Of a stretch of DNA of 64,000 nucleotides, positions 26,288 to 34,581 are shown in pieces. Location of the stretch: NCBI RefSeq assembly GCF_004309355.1, contig NZ_BJCC01000017.1, positions 28,922-92,921 on the forward strand, read 5' to 3'. The first letter of the stretch is position 1, and each line of letters starts with the position of its first letter. The DNA is from Enterococcus florum. GTDB lineage: Bacteria; Bacillota; Bacilli; Lactobacillales; Enterococcaceae. The position numbers and the translations under genes were made by a program. The notes beneath the pieces are model-generated. The model was given only the letters and a program-made list of their open reading frames with translations, searched no databases and was not told the origin of the DNA.

Positions 26288-27100
26288 ATGAAAATTGGAT
26301 TTATCGGAGCTGGTAATATGGCTTCAGCGATTGCCGAAGGTGTTGTTAAAAACGGCTTTAGCCAGGCGAATGATCTTTATCTTTACGACATCGCTACAGA
26401 AAAAGTACAAACATTTGCCGACCAACTCGGTGCGCATGCAGTTATTGATCCCCTGGAACTGATCCAAACCGTTGATCTTTTGATCTTGGCAGTCAAACCA
26501 AATGTGATCAAAGGTGTCTTAGAAGAGGCAAAATCAGCGATTTTAGCAAACCAGCCATTAGTGGTCTCGATCGCTGCTGGTACCAGCACAGAAGCTCTCT
26601 ATGACGTATTCAAGACCGATCAGCCCATTCGTATCGTTCGAGTGATGCCAAACGTGAACGCGCTAGTTGGACAAGGCGCGGCTGCCGTCTGCGGCAATTC
26701 ATTTGCGACCAAAGACGACGTAGAGACAGTCATCGCTCTATTCAATGCAATCGGAAAAGCTTGGCCTTTAGACGAACAATACTTCTCGATCTTTACCGCA
26801 ATCGCCGGCAGTTCTCCTGCGTATGCGTTTCTATTTATCGATTCGATGGCTCGGGCTGCAGTGAAAAACGGGCTGCCTAAGGATATCGCTTTGGAGATGG
26901 CCACACAAGCGGTGTTAGGCAGTGCGGAAATGTTGAAAGACAGCAACGAAAATCCTTGGACCCTGATCGATCGGGTCAGCTCTCCTGGAGGAACGACCGT
27001 TGCCGGGTTAGTTGAGCTGGAAAACAATGCGTTTATCGCCACCGTGATCAAAGGCATCGATGCAACGATCCAAAGAGACCAAGAATTGAATCAAAAATAA
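26288..27100 (+). CDS. proC: Pyrroline-5-carboxylate reductase
   Basis: ProC reduces 1-pyrroline-5-carboxylate to L-proline with NAD(P)H. The 270-residue protein opens with the dinucleotide fold GFIGAGNMASAIAEG, then LILAVKPNVI, RVMPNVNALVGQGAAA, and the C-terminal dimer domain signature SSPAYAFLFIDSMARAAVKNG...SPGGTTVAGL. AGGAGGG precedes ATG 26288. No proA or proB adjoins. It ends at a shared terminator. Confidence 0.95.
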   Translation: MKIGFIGAGNMASAIAEGVVKNGFSQANDLYLYDIATEKVQTFADQLGAHAVIDPLELIQTVDLLILAVKPNVIKGVLEEAKSAILANQPLVVSIAAGTSTEALYDVFKTDQPIRIVRVMPNVNALVGQGAAAVCGNSFATKDDVETVIALFNAIGKAWPLDEQYFSIFTAIAGSSPAYAFLFIDSMARAAVKNGLPKDIALEMATQAVLGSAEMLKDSNENPWTLIDRVSSPGGTTVAGLVELENNAFIATVIKGIDATIQRDQELNQK

Positions 27101-27151
27101 TCAAAACTGAGGTCGCAACTGGTCCATCGCCATTTCTTGTTTTACGCCTCA

Positions 27152-27190
27152 AACAAGAAGAACCCCGATTTTTTCAGGGTTCTTCTTGTT
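27152..27190. terminator. Bidirectional terminator
   Basis: ACAAGAAGAACCC pairs with GGGTTCTTCTTGT across a ten-base T-rich loop. It is shared by proC and the convergent dehydrogenase operon. Confidence 0.88.
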
Positions 27191-27197
27191 CTTCTTT

Positions 27198-28589
27198 TTA
27201 CATATGAATCGGCAACCCTAGTCCTACTTCAGTTGCATCCATCACCATCTCAGAAAGCGTCGGATGTCCATGGATCGTTAACGCGATATCTTCAATCGTT
27301 AAAAACGATTCGATGGCCAACGTGATCTCCGCGATCAAATCACTGGCATTAACGCCTACGATCTGAGCCCCTAGCAGCAATTCTGTTTCTTCTTCGAAAA
27401 CCAATCGTACAAAGCCTTCCGTCGCATTTAGCGACAATGCTCGGCCATTGGCCTGCATTGGAAAATTCGCTGTTTTGGCCTTGATTCCTTTTTCCTTAGC
27501 CTCAGCAAGGGTATACCCGACTGTCGCTACCTCTGGATCCGTAAAGCAGATCGACGGGATCGCACGATAATCTTTGGCAACGTTTTTCCCAGCGATCACT
27601 TCCGCCGCGATCTTTGCTTCATAGCTGGCTTTATGGGCCAATGCCAATCCCGGAACGATGTCACCGATAGCGAAAATCGATTTTGTGGTCGTTCGATATT
27701 GTTCATCCACTGTGACCAAGCCACGGTCACCAACGTTGACACCTGCTCTTTCTAACCCAAGATCATCTGTATTTGGCCGTCTTCCAACAGTGACCATGAC
27801 ATAATCTGCCTCGATCTTTTGTGTTTTGCCTTTCGTCTCAAATTCCACGAGGACACCGTTAGCAGTTTCTTCCGCTTTTTTTGCTTTGGCATCCGTAAAA
27901 ATCTGCAAGCCTCTTTGTTGGAATTTTTTAGTTACCAGCTGCTGAATGTCTTTTTCAAAATTCGGCAAAATACTTGGTGTTCCCTCAATAATCGTTACTT
28001 CGGAGCCCAAATTGGCATAAGCGCCGCCTAATTCGGAGCCTACGATACCGCCGCCGATGATGATCAGCTTTTTCGGAACTTTTTTTAAGTTCAGACCGCC
28101 AGTCGAGTCCAAGATTCGACCACCGAATGCAAAACCGGGAATTTCGATCGGACGACTGCCTGTTGCGATGATCGCATGCTTAAATTCCAGTTTTTCGGGT
28201 CCCTTTTTTGTTTGGATCGCCAATGAATTTTTCCCTGTAAAGCTGGCCCGACCTTCGATCACTTCAGCACCATTCTTCTTCAGCAGCATCGCCACTCCCG
28301 AAGTCAGTGTTTTTACGACTTTTTCATTTTTCCACTTTTGAGTCTGCTCAAAATCAAGCTCGACTTCTTTGGTTTTTAAGCCTAAAAACGCAGAATCCTT
28401 TGCTTCTTGGTAACGATGTCCTGCGGTGATCAATGCTTTTGAAGGAATACAGCCCACGTTCAGACAAACGCCGCCCACATGCTCCGCCTCGATCACCGTA
28501 ACTTTTTGACCTAATTGAGCGGCGCGAATCGCTGCGACATATCCTCCAGGACCTGCACCAATGACTACTGTATCGGTTTTCTTCGTCAT
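27198..28589 (-). CDS. Dihydrolipoyl dehydrogenase (E3)
   Basis: 463 residues from ATG 28589 (GTGGAGAG upstream). FAD fold VVIGAGPGGYVAAIRAAQLG, redox disulphide GGVCLNVGCIPSK, NAD fold LIIIGGGIVGSELGG, FAD contact FAIGDIVPG, and the C-terminal dimer interface HGHPTLSEMV with the catalytic His-Glu pair (normally HAHPTLSE). It reoxidises the lipoyl arm of E2 with NAD+. Last gene of the SorC-E1alpha-E1beta-E2-E3 series; in an acetoin system it would be acoL. Confidence 0.92.
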   Translation of the reverse strand: MTKKTDTVVIGAGPGGYVAAIRAAQLGQKVTVIEAEHVGGVCLNVGCIPSKALITAGHRYQEAKDSAFLGLKTKEVELDFEQTQKWKNEKVVKTLTSGVAMLLKKNGAEVIEGRASFTGKNSLAIQTKKGPEKLEFKHAIIATGSRPIEIPGFAFGGRILDSTGGLNLKKVPKKLIIIGGGIVGSELGGAYANLGSEVTIIEGTPSILPNFEKDIQQLVTKKFQQRGLQIFTDAKAKKAEETANGVLVEFETKGKTQKIEADYVMVTVGRRPNTDDLGLERAGVNVGDRGLVTVDEQYRTTTKSIFAIGDIVPGLALAHKASYEAKIAAEVIAGKNVAKDYRAIPSICFTDPEVATVGYTLAEAKEKGIKAKTANFPMQANGRALSLNATEGFVRLVFEEETELLLGAQIVGVNASDLIAEITLAIESFLTIEDIALTIHGHPTLSEMVMDATEVGLGLPIHM

Positions 28590-28620
28590 GTTTCTCTCCA
28601 CTCCATTTTGTTCTATTTGG

Positions 28621-29850
28621 TTACAGCAGCAAACTCATTGGGTTCTCCAGCAATTCAACGATCATACTTAAAAATTCTGATGCTGGTGCACCATCTACGA
28701 CACGGTGGTCAAAAGATAAGCATAGATTTAGCGCAGAAACCCTTTTTACCTGTGGTCCTTCTTCGGTCTGCTCAACCACTACTTTGTCGTACATCCCGCC
28801 AACGCCTAAGATCGCTACTTCTGGCGCATTGATGATTGGGTTGAATTCTTTCACCTTGCTTCGTCCTAACGAGCTGACCGTGAAGGTTCCTCCACTCATT
28901 TCAGATGGCGTCAACTGGCCATTGCGTGCTTTGCCGGTTACTTCTTTGACTGCCTGCGTCAATGCACTCAATCCCATTGAATCCGCATGGTGAACAACAG
29001 GAACCACCAAGCCTTCTGAGACAGCTACGGCAACACCCATGTTGATTTCTTTAAACTGGCGAATGCCTTCGTCCAACCCATGAGCGTTGAATTCAGGGTG
29101 CGCCTTCAACGCAACCATCGTTGCTTTCATAATGATTTCCAAGAAGGATATCCGTTCCGAGGTTTGTTCTTCCACCATCGGCAGCAATTGTCCTCTAAGC
29201 TCTTTGACCTTAGTCATATCCACTTCAGCATTCATCGTGACATGCGGAATCGTGGTTTTGCTGGCAGACATCTTATCGGCGATTGCTTTACGCATCCCGC
29301 TCCAAGGAATCAACTCACTGGTGTCTGCTGCAACAGGATTCGCAGCAGCGGCCGGCTGTTCTTGGTAATTTGCAACGTCCTGTGCCTGAATACGGCCTTT
29401 GGGACCTGACCCATTGACCTTCTGCAGATCGATTCCCTTTTCACGTGCGATTCGACGTGCTGCCGGAGTGGCGCGAATATTTTTCGTATCTACCTTAGCC
29501 GGTTCTCGTGCTGCTGCTGATTTCTCTTCTTTCGTTTCAACAGCTGCTTCTTCTTTCGGTGCTTCTTTTGGTGCTTCTTCGCCAGATGGCATCTCAGCTG
29601 GAACTTCTTCCCCAGCTTCGCCAATATAGGCAATGACTGAATTGACCGGTGCACTCTCATCATCACCAATGTATTTCTTTAATAGAATTCCTTCATCATA
29701 CGCTTCAACTTCGATGGCGATTTTATCCGTCATTACTTCGAAGATCGCTTCGCCGACTTCAACCGGGTCGCCTTCATTTTTCAACCAGGTCGTGATCGTT
29801 CCAACATCCATCGTTGAGCTCAATTTCGGCATTAAAACCTCGTGTGCCAT
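28621..29850 (-). CDS. Dihydrolipoamide acyltransferase (E2), single lipoyl domain
   Basis: 409 residues: one N-terminal lipoyl domain (lysine in VMTDKIAIEVEA near 44), an Ala/Glu/Pro-rich linker, a peripheral-subunit-binding domain (ATPAARRIAREKGIDLQKVNGSGPKGRI) and the catalytic domain with SFDHRVVDGAPASEFL. A single lipoyl domain and short length suit acetoin dehydrogenase (AcoC) better than the longer PDH E2 of enterococci. AGGAG precedes ATG 29850. Same operon as E1 and E3. Confidence 0.9.
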   Translation of the reverse strand: MAHEVLMPKLSSTMDVGTITTWLKNEGDPVEVGEAIFEVMTDKIAIEVEAYDEGILLKKYIGDDESAPVNSVIAYIGEAGEEVPAEMPSGEEAPKEAPKEEAAVETKEEKSAAAREPAKVDTKNIRATPAARRIAREKGIDLQKVNGSGPKGRIQAQDVANYQEQPAAAANPVAADTSELIPWSGMRKAIADKMSASKTTIPHVTMNAEVDMTKVKELRGQLLPMVEEQTSERISFLEIIMKATMVALKAHPEFNAHGLDEGIRQFKEINMGVAVAVSEGLVVPVVHHADSMGLSALTQAVKEVTGKARNGQLTPSEMSGGTFTVSSLGRSKVKEFNPIINAPEVAILGVGGMYDKVVVEQTEEGPQVKRVSALNLCLSFDHRVVDGAPASEFLSMIVELLENPMSLLL

Positions 29851-29864
29851 GCTTTTCTCCTCCT

Positions 29865-30842
29865 TTATGCCATCAGTTCGCGACAAGCTTCAACAATATC
29901 TTCGACTTGCGGCACTGCTTTTCTTTCTAGCTCAGGATGGTACGGCATCGGAATTTCTTTGCCTGCCAAACGGACGATCGGTGCATCCAGAAAATCAAAG
30001 GATTCGCTTTCTGCGATCACACTGGCTAACTCTGCACTAAATCCGCTGCGCTTGACTGCTTCTGTCACCACAACAGCCTTGCCGGTTTTCATAACTGAAT
30101 CTACAATCGTTTCTTTATCTAATGGTACCAAGGTTCTTGGGTCGACGACTTCAATATTGATGCCTTCTTCTGCCAAAATATCAGCCGCTTCCAAAGCTTT
30201 GTGAACCATAATGCCGGTAGCAACAACAGAGATATCTGACCCTTCTCGTTTGATATCCGCTACGCCGATCGGAATCGTGTATTTTCCTTCCGGCACATCC
30301 GAAGAGGTGCGGTAACATAGCTTGTGTTCATAAAACATAACCGGATTGTCATCTTCGATTGCTGCATGCAGCAATCCTTTTGCGTCATACGCAGTTGCCG
30401 GCTGGATGACCTTCAGACCCGGAATATGAGCCGTCCAGTTTTCTAAACTTTGGGAGTGCTGTGCGGCTGCTCCGGTACCAGAACCGCCTGGTGTCCGCAT
30501 TACCAAAGGAATCTTGGCTTTTCCGCCATACATATAACGGATCTTAGCTGCCTGGTTCACGATTTGATCCAACGCGATCGTAATAAAATCAGAAAACTGA
30601 ATTTCAAAAATCGGACGCATCCCAGTCATTGCTGCGCCGACAGAGGCTCCAGCGATCACCGATTCCGCGATTGGGGTCGAACGGATTCGTTCTTCGCCAA
30701 ATTCTTCAAACATGCCGCGGCTGACCCCAAAGGCCCCTCCATAGATCCCAATATCTTCGCCCATCAAAAAGACGTCTTCATTTTCACGCATTGCTTCTGA
30801 CATAGCTTCTCTTACTGCTTCTGAATAAGTGATTTCTCTCAT
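29865..30842 (-). CDS. 2-oxo-acid/acetoin dehydrogenase E1 beta
   Basis: 325 residues: transketolase pyrimidine-binding domain ([39 protein letters not shown] in part) with the glutamate that activates TPP, followed by the transketolase C domain ([17 protein letters not shown]). With E1alpha it decarboxylates or cleaves the substrate and acylates the E2 lipoyl group. An in-frame TTG at 30845 precedes ATG 30842; the latter has AGGAGGAGC upstream. Genes on both sides encode its partners. Confidence 0.92.
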   Translation of the reverse strand: MREITYSEAVREAMSEAMRENEDVFLMGEDIGIYGGAFGVSRGMFEEFGEERIRSTPIAESVIAGASVGAAMTGMRPIFEIQFSDFITIALDQIVNQAAKIRYMYGGKAKIPLVMRTPGGSGTGAAAQHSQSLENWTAHIPGLKVIQPATAYDAKGLLHAAIEDDNPVMFYEHKLCYRTSSDVPEGKYTIPIGVADIKREGSDISVVATGIMVHKALEAADILAEEGINIEVVDPRTLVPLDKETIVDSVMKTGKAVVVTEAVKRSGFSAELASVIAESESFDFLDAPIVRLAGKEIPMPYHPELERKAVPQVEDIVEACRELMA

Positions 30843-30873
30843 CAACTTGCTCCTCCTATTTCGTTACTAGGGC

Positions 30874-30896
30874 AATCATTTTCTCGAAAAATGATT
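30874..30896. other. Small hairpin between E1alpha and E1beta genes
   Basis: AATCATTTT (30874-30882) pairs with AAAATGATT (30888-30896) around five bases. Without a T run it looks like an RNA-processing or stability element, not a terminator. Confidence 0.45.
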
Positions 30897-30934
30897 TTCA
30901 TTCTTCCTATACTTTTCATCGCCTCAGCAATGGG

Positions 30935-31936
30935 TTAATCTGAGTAAACATCTTCGTACATACTTTCCATTTCTGGCATTGGGCTCTCTTCCGCAAACTT
31001 CACGGCATCTTCAATCGCTTGCTTGGATTCTACCCGAATTGTTTCTGCTTCTTCTTCCGTAAACAATCCAGCAGCAACAAATTTTTCTTTTGCCAGCTTG
31101 ATTGGATCACGGTTTTTACGCCAATCTTCTTCTTCCTCTTTGGTTCGGTATTTCTTGGCATCCGATTTTGAATGGCCCTTCCAGCGATACGTCATTGCTT
31201 CGATCAAGGTCGGTCCTTCTCCACGCCGAGCTTTCTCTACGGCATCGTAGGTCGTATTGATGACTTCAATCAAGTCGTTGCCGTCGATCGTAATCCCTTC
31301 GATTCCATAAGCTTTTGCTCGTTCAGACAACTGGTCCACTCTCATCATGGTTTTAAACGGACCACTCATGCCGTATTGATTGTTTTCGATAAAATAAACC
31401 ACTGGCAAATCCCAGATCGCTGCCAAGTTAACCGCTTCATGGAAGCTTCCTTCATTAGTAGAGCCGTCCCCTGCATAAGCCAGAGCTACATTATCCAAGC
31501 CCTTCATCTTGGCAGTCAAAGCTGCCCCTGTAGCAATTGGAAAACCGCCGCCAACGATGCCGTTTGCGCCTAGATTTCCTGTATCTAAATCGGCGATATG
31601 CATGGACCCGCCTTTTCCGTTGTTCGTTCCAGTCGTTCTTCCAAATAATTCCGCCATCATTTCATTGACGTTGCAGCCTTTAGCGATCGTTTGTCCATGT
31701 CCTCGATGGGTAGCAGTGATCCAATCTGTTTTTCTTAGAACCGCTCCGCTTCCTGCTGAGGAAGACTCTTGCCCAACTGCCAAGTGCGTCGTTCCATGGA
31801 TCAATCCTTTCGCAAACAGCTGATCCACTTTTTCATCGAAATAGCGAATTTCCCACATTGTTCTGTAGACTTTTTTCAAGTCTTCATCAGTCAAACCTGC
31901 ACGATTTGGCACGGACATTTTTGTTGTCTCTGACAT
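30935..31936 (-). CDS. Acetoin dehydrogenase-like E1 alpha (TPP-dependent)
   Basis: 333 residues with the TPP motif GDGSTNEGSFHEAVNLAAIWDLPVVYFIENN (GDG...N type) and the substrate/phosphate region RGHGQTIAKG. The segment GKGGSMHIADLDTGNLGANGIVGGGFPIATGAAL follows the acetoin dehydrogenase pattern (AcoA) closely, although PDH-type E1alpha from Actinobacteria and Chlamydia share parts. If AcoA, the complex cleaves acetoin to acetaldehyde and acetyl-CoA. GGAGCG precedes ATG 31936, 60 bases after the SorC gene. Confidence 0.88.
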   Translation of the reverse strand: MSETTKMSVPNRAGLTDEDLKKVYRTMWEIRYFDEKVDQLFAKGLIHGTTHLAVGQESSSAGSGAVLRKTDWITATHRGHGQTIAKGCNVNEMMAELFGRTTGTNNGKGGSMHIADLDTGNLGANGIVGGGFPIATGAALTAKMKGLDNVALAYAGDGSTNEGSFHEAVNLAAIWDLPVVYFIENNQYGMSGPFKTMMRVDQLSERAKAYGIEGITIDGNDLIEVINTTYDAVEKARRGEGPTLIEAMTYRWKGHSKSDAKKYRTKEEEEDWRKNRDPIKLAKEKFVAAGLFTEEEAETIRVESKQAIEDAVKFAEESPMPEMESMYEDVYSD

Positions 31937-31996
31937 AATTTACGCTCCTTTTCTTTCATTCATCTATAACTAGTTCTGCCCAAGCAAAACTTAGCG

Positions 31997-32944
31997 CTAA
32001 TCCAATAATTTCTTGGCAGTCTCTTCATCAGTGATCAATACATTGACCAAGCCGCCTCTGAGCGCTGCTCGAATTCCCTCTGACTTCTCTTTTCCCCCAG
32101 AAACACCAATCCGCAACGGGATCTTCTTCAAATCATCTAAATTGATCGCCAACACCCGTTCGTTCCAAGTGCACTCTGCCAACTGGCCATCCTTGTCAAT
32201 AAAGTTGTAGCAAATATCTCCGGTCACTTTGCGTTCCGACAATTCTGTCCGCAGATGATCGGAATCCGCTAACAAATACGTTTTGGTCATCGTAGAGTAG
32301 GCCGGCAACCCACCAATCCCTACCAAGGCAACATCGACACTTTTGGCTTCGTCAAACACATTTTTGATAAATGACTGCTCCATGAACACTCGTTTAGCTT
32401 CTGCTGAATCCACGGTGATCGGTGCATGCAGTTCAACCGCTCGCCCGTCGCATTTTTTAGCAAACAACTCGCAGACCACGTTGGCCTGCAGTGCCATGTG
32501 CTGCTGCCCCATGCCTCCAACCAATGGCAAAAAGCTAAGGTTTTCCATTTGATTCTTTTGCGAAAAATTCATCGCTGCTTCATGCACGACGGTTCCTGCA
32601 GAAACGCCGATCTTCTGATTCGGCTGTAAAATACGTGCCAAGTATTTTGCGGCGGTAATTCCAATTCGTTTGTTCAGCATCTCTACTCCAGTCGGAGCGA
32701 TGCAAATGACTTCCTTCATGCCATATTGCTCCATGATCTTCTCTTCCAGCATCCGGTATGGATGTGCGAGATCATCATGAATGATAATTTCCACTAATCC
32801 TAAGTCTCGAGCTTTTGACAGATACTTTGATACCAATGAACGGCTGATATTGAATTTTTTTGCAACCTCGGATTGTTTAGCTCCTTCTTCGTAATACATC
32901 GAAGCAATTTCTACTAACAATCTTCGATCATCCGAGTAGCTCAT
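31997..32944 (-). CDS. SorC/DeoR-type sugar-binding transcriptional regulator
   Basis: 315 residues: an N-terminal HTH (YYEEGAKQSEVAKKFNISRSLVSKYLSKARDLGLV) and a C-terminal SorC sugar-binding domain (IGVSAGTVVHEAAMNF, LPLVGGMGQQHM, DVALVGIGGL, RIGVSGGKEKSEGIRAALRGGLVNVLITDE). Proteins of this type bind phosphorylated sugars as tetramers. It heads the dehydrogenase genes and follows the polyol PTS operon, so it could control either; the AACATATGTT repeats upstream of its own gene (33021-33050) argue for control of its own operon. Confidence 0.88.
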   Translation of the reverse strand: MSYSDDRRLLVEIASMYYEEGAKQSEVAKKFNISRSLVSKYLSKARDLGLVEIIIHDDLAHPYRMLEEKIMEQYGMKEVICIAPTGVEMLNKRIGITAAKYLARILQPNQKIGVSAGTVVHEAAMNFSQKNQMENLSFLPLVGGMGQQHMALQANVVCELFAKKCDGRAVELHAPITVDSAEAKRVFMEQSFIKNVFDEAKSVDVALVGIGGLPAYSTMTKTYLLADSDHLRTELSERKVTGDICYNFIDKDGQLAECTWNERVLAINLDDLKKIPLRIGVSGGKEKSEGIRAALRGGLVNVLITDEETAKKLLD

Positions 32945-33020
32945 GTTGTCCCTCCTGTATCTTCATTTGAATTGGCATCCTGATTGAACGAGTTTGAATC
33001 TAACACTTTGTTCACCTTTT

Positions 33021-33094
33021 AACATATGTTCTATAACGTGACATATGTTACACCTCAATAGTAGGTGGCTTTCAATCCATTGTCAACGCTATCA
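33021..33094 (-). promoter_or_regulatory. Repeated AACATATGTT operator and near-cre site before the SorC-dehydrogenase operon
   Basis: The palindrome AACATATGTT (33021-33030) recurs as ACATATGT (33041-33048), centres 19 bp apart, which suits a SorC tetramer. Further upstream, TTGTCAACGCTATCA (33080-33094) matches the cre consensus WTGNAANCGNWNNCW except at one base, so catabolite repression through CcpA is plausible. Confidence 0.6.
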
Positions 33095-33174
33095 TCGGAT
33101 TTTCGTTCATATTTGGTGGATGTTCCCAAATGAATGCTGCCAGTCACAAATGTTCCGGCTTTTTTGAGACAACA

Positions 33175-33234
33175 AAAGCCATTGATCCCTGTTGTAAGCC
33201 GCCTCTAAAGCGTACTTCTGGTCTCAATGGCTTT
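33175..33234 (-). terminator. Probable terminator of the polyol PTS operon
   Basis: AAAGCCATTGA (33175-33185) and TCAATGGCTTT (33224-33234) form an 11-bp stem with a long 38-base loop, followed on the minus strand by TTGTTG. The long loop lowers confidence. Confidence 0.5.
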
Positions 33235-33246
33235 GCATGCAGCTTG

Positions 33247-33522
33247 TTACGTCAATGCTTCGATTACTTTATCACAGCAGCCTTCCATTCCAAACTTAGT
33301 AATAAACGGAGTTCCATCGATTACGGGAACCTCGGTAGTAAATTTAGGCTGTCCGATGACTACAACGGCATCCACATCTGGATCAACCGTTTCTACTTCA
33401 TAAATACTTTTGCCATATACATTGACGTCTATTCCTTTTTGGCTAAGATAGTCTTGAATATAATTTACAGCAAAATTACGCTTGTTATCTGATGTACCCG
33501 CTGCCACTAAAATTGTTTTCAT
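33247..33522 (-). CDS. EIIB-like protein of the galactitol type lacking the active cysteine
   Basis: 91 residues with the fold and length of GatB-type EIIB (MKTILVAAGTSDNKRNFAVNYI, then DVNVYGKSIYEVE and DAVVVIGQPKF). Functional EIIB has a phosphocysteine in a C-G-T-G loop at this place; here the loop reads AAGTSDNK, with no cysteine until residues about 82-83 (GCC). It cannot act by the usual mechanism; a regulatory or sugar-binding role, or decay, is possible. AAGGAGA precedes ATG 33522. It is the last gene of the PTS operon. Confidence 0.7.
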   Translation of the reverse strand: MKTILVAAGTSDNKRNFAVNYIQDYLSQKGIDVNVYGKSIYEVETVDPDVDAVVVIGQPKFTTEVPVIDGTPFITKFGMEGCCDKVIEALT

Positions 33523-33544
33523 AGAGTCTCCTTCTTTACTGTAA

Positions 33545-34279
33545 TTAGTACGTTCGACCGCCGTCTGCCAACATAATTTGTCCATGAATATAAGAACTTT
33601 CCGGACTAGCCAAGAAAAAGGTCAGATTGGCAATATCCTCTGGCTGTCCAAAACGACGGATCGGAATTTTTTTCACTAATTCTGCGCGACTGGCCTCATC
33701 CGGATACAAATGATCCAAAATATCTGTTTGAATCACCCGAGGTGCCACTGCGTTCACATTGACTCCCTTTGGCCCTAGCTCTTTGGAGATCGTTCGCATC
33801 AAGCCGTGCTGTCCTGCCTTCGACGAAGCATAATGCGCGCCGCCGCCTGTTCCTGTGATCCCAGAACCGGATGTGATAAAGATGATCTTGCCTTGGTTGG
33901 AAAGAAAATCGTTATAAAAGGCTTTGATCGTATAAAATGACCCGTCCAAATTGATTTTCAGCACCCGCTGCCATTCCTCGATTGATATCTCTTCAACCGT
34001 ATGCAGATAACTGATCCCCGCATTGACCACCAGCACATCTACTCGTCCAAAATGATCGAAAACGGTCTCACGTACCTGAGCAAGATCATCAAAGCGACTG
34101 ACATCCGCATGGACAAATTCCGAACGAGCATAGGCAGAAAATTCCTGTGCGGTTTTCTCACCCACCTCACGATCAAAATCGACGATTACAGTATAGGCCC
34201 CTTCGCGAGCGAACCGCTCAGCGATCGCTTTGCCGATTCCTTTCGCAGCACCCGTCACTACAGCAACCTTTCCTTGCAT
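33545..34279 (-). CDS. Short-chain dehydrogenase, probable sugar-alcohol-phosphate dehydrogenase
   Basis: 244 residues of classical SDR: cofactor loop TGAAKGIGKAIAE, acidic residue VDFD (NAD preference), NAGIS, catalytic SSGSGITG serine region and YASSKAG (Tyr and Lys). Similar enzymes oxidise sorbitol-6-phosphate or related polyol phosphates. Encoded within a galactitol-type PTS operon, it most likely acts on the imported phosphorylated polyol. Start chosen at ATG 34279 (GGGTGAA upstream) over GTG 34288. Confidence 0.85.
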   Translation of the reverse strand: MQGKVAVVTGAAKGIGKAIAERFAREGAYTVIVDFDREVGEKTAQEFSAYARSEFVHADVSRFDDLAQVRETVFDHFGRVDVLVVNAGISYLHTVEEISIEEWQRVLKINLDGSFYTIKAFYNDFLSNQGKIIFITSGSGITGTGGGAHYASSKAGQHGLMRTISKELGPKGVNVNAVAPRVIQTDILDHLYPDEASRAELVKKIPIRRFGQPEDIANLTFFLASPESSYIHGQIMLADGGRTY

Positions 34280-34302
34280 TTCACCCACTGCTGCCCACGT
34301 CC

Positions 34303-34581
34303 TTATTTCAAGATTTCCACGATTTTTTTAACATCTTCTTCGATCCCTACTCCGGTTAAGAAGGATAGTGCACGAATCACTGGGATCGCATCACTTTCAA
34401 AAGAGGTCGTGGTGACCACCAAATCCGCATTTTCGATTTTTGACGGCAATTCTGCAACTTTGCATTGTTCCACAGTAGCAGGAATGCCATTTTTTTCCAA
34501 TTCTTCTTTCACGCGCATACATACGACGGTCGAAGTCGCTACTCCAGTGCCGCACGCGATCAATACATGTTTTTTATTCAT
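34303..34581 (-). CDS. PTS EIIB, galactitol family
   Basis: 92 residues with the phosphocysteine at about position 10 in VLIACGTGVATSTVV, the normal GatB-type P-loop. It passes phosphate from EIIA to the sugar bound by EIIC. It overlaps the EIIC gene end by 8 bases. Its paralogue downstream lacks this cysteine, which makes this one the working EIIB of the operon. Confidence 0.9.
   Translation of the reverse strand: MNKKHVLIACGTGVATSTVVCMRVKEELEKNGIPATVEQCKVAELPSKIENADLVVTTTSFESDAIPVIRALSFLTGVGIEEDVKKIVEILK

Noticed and set aside
26620..27057. Minus-strand open frame within proC
   Set aside because: Antisense shadow; proC has all family motifs on the plus strand.
27198..31936. Housekeeping pyruvate dehydrogenase operon
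   Set aside because: Not excluded outright, but the E2 has one lipoyl domain, E1alpha follows the acetoin pattern, and a SorC gene leads the operon; acetoin type is favoured.
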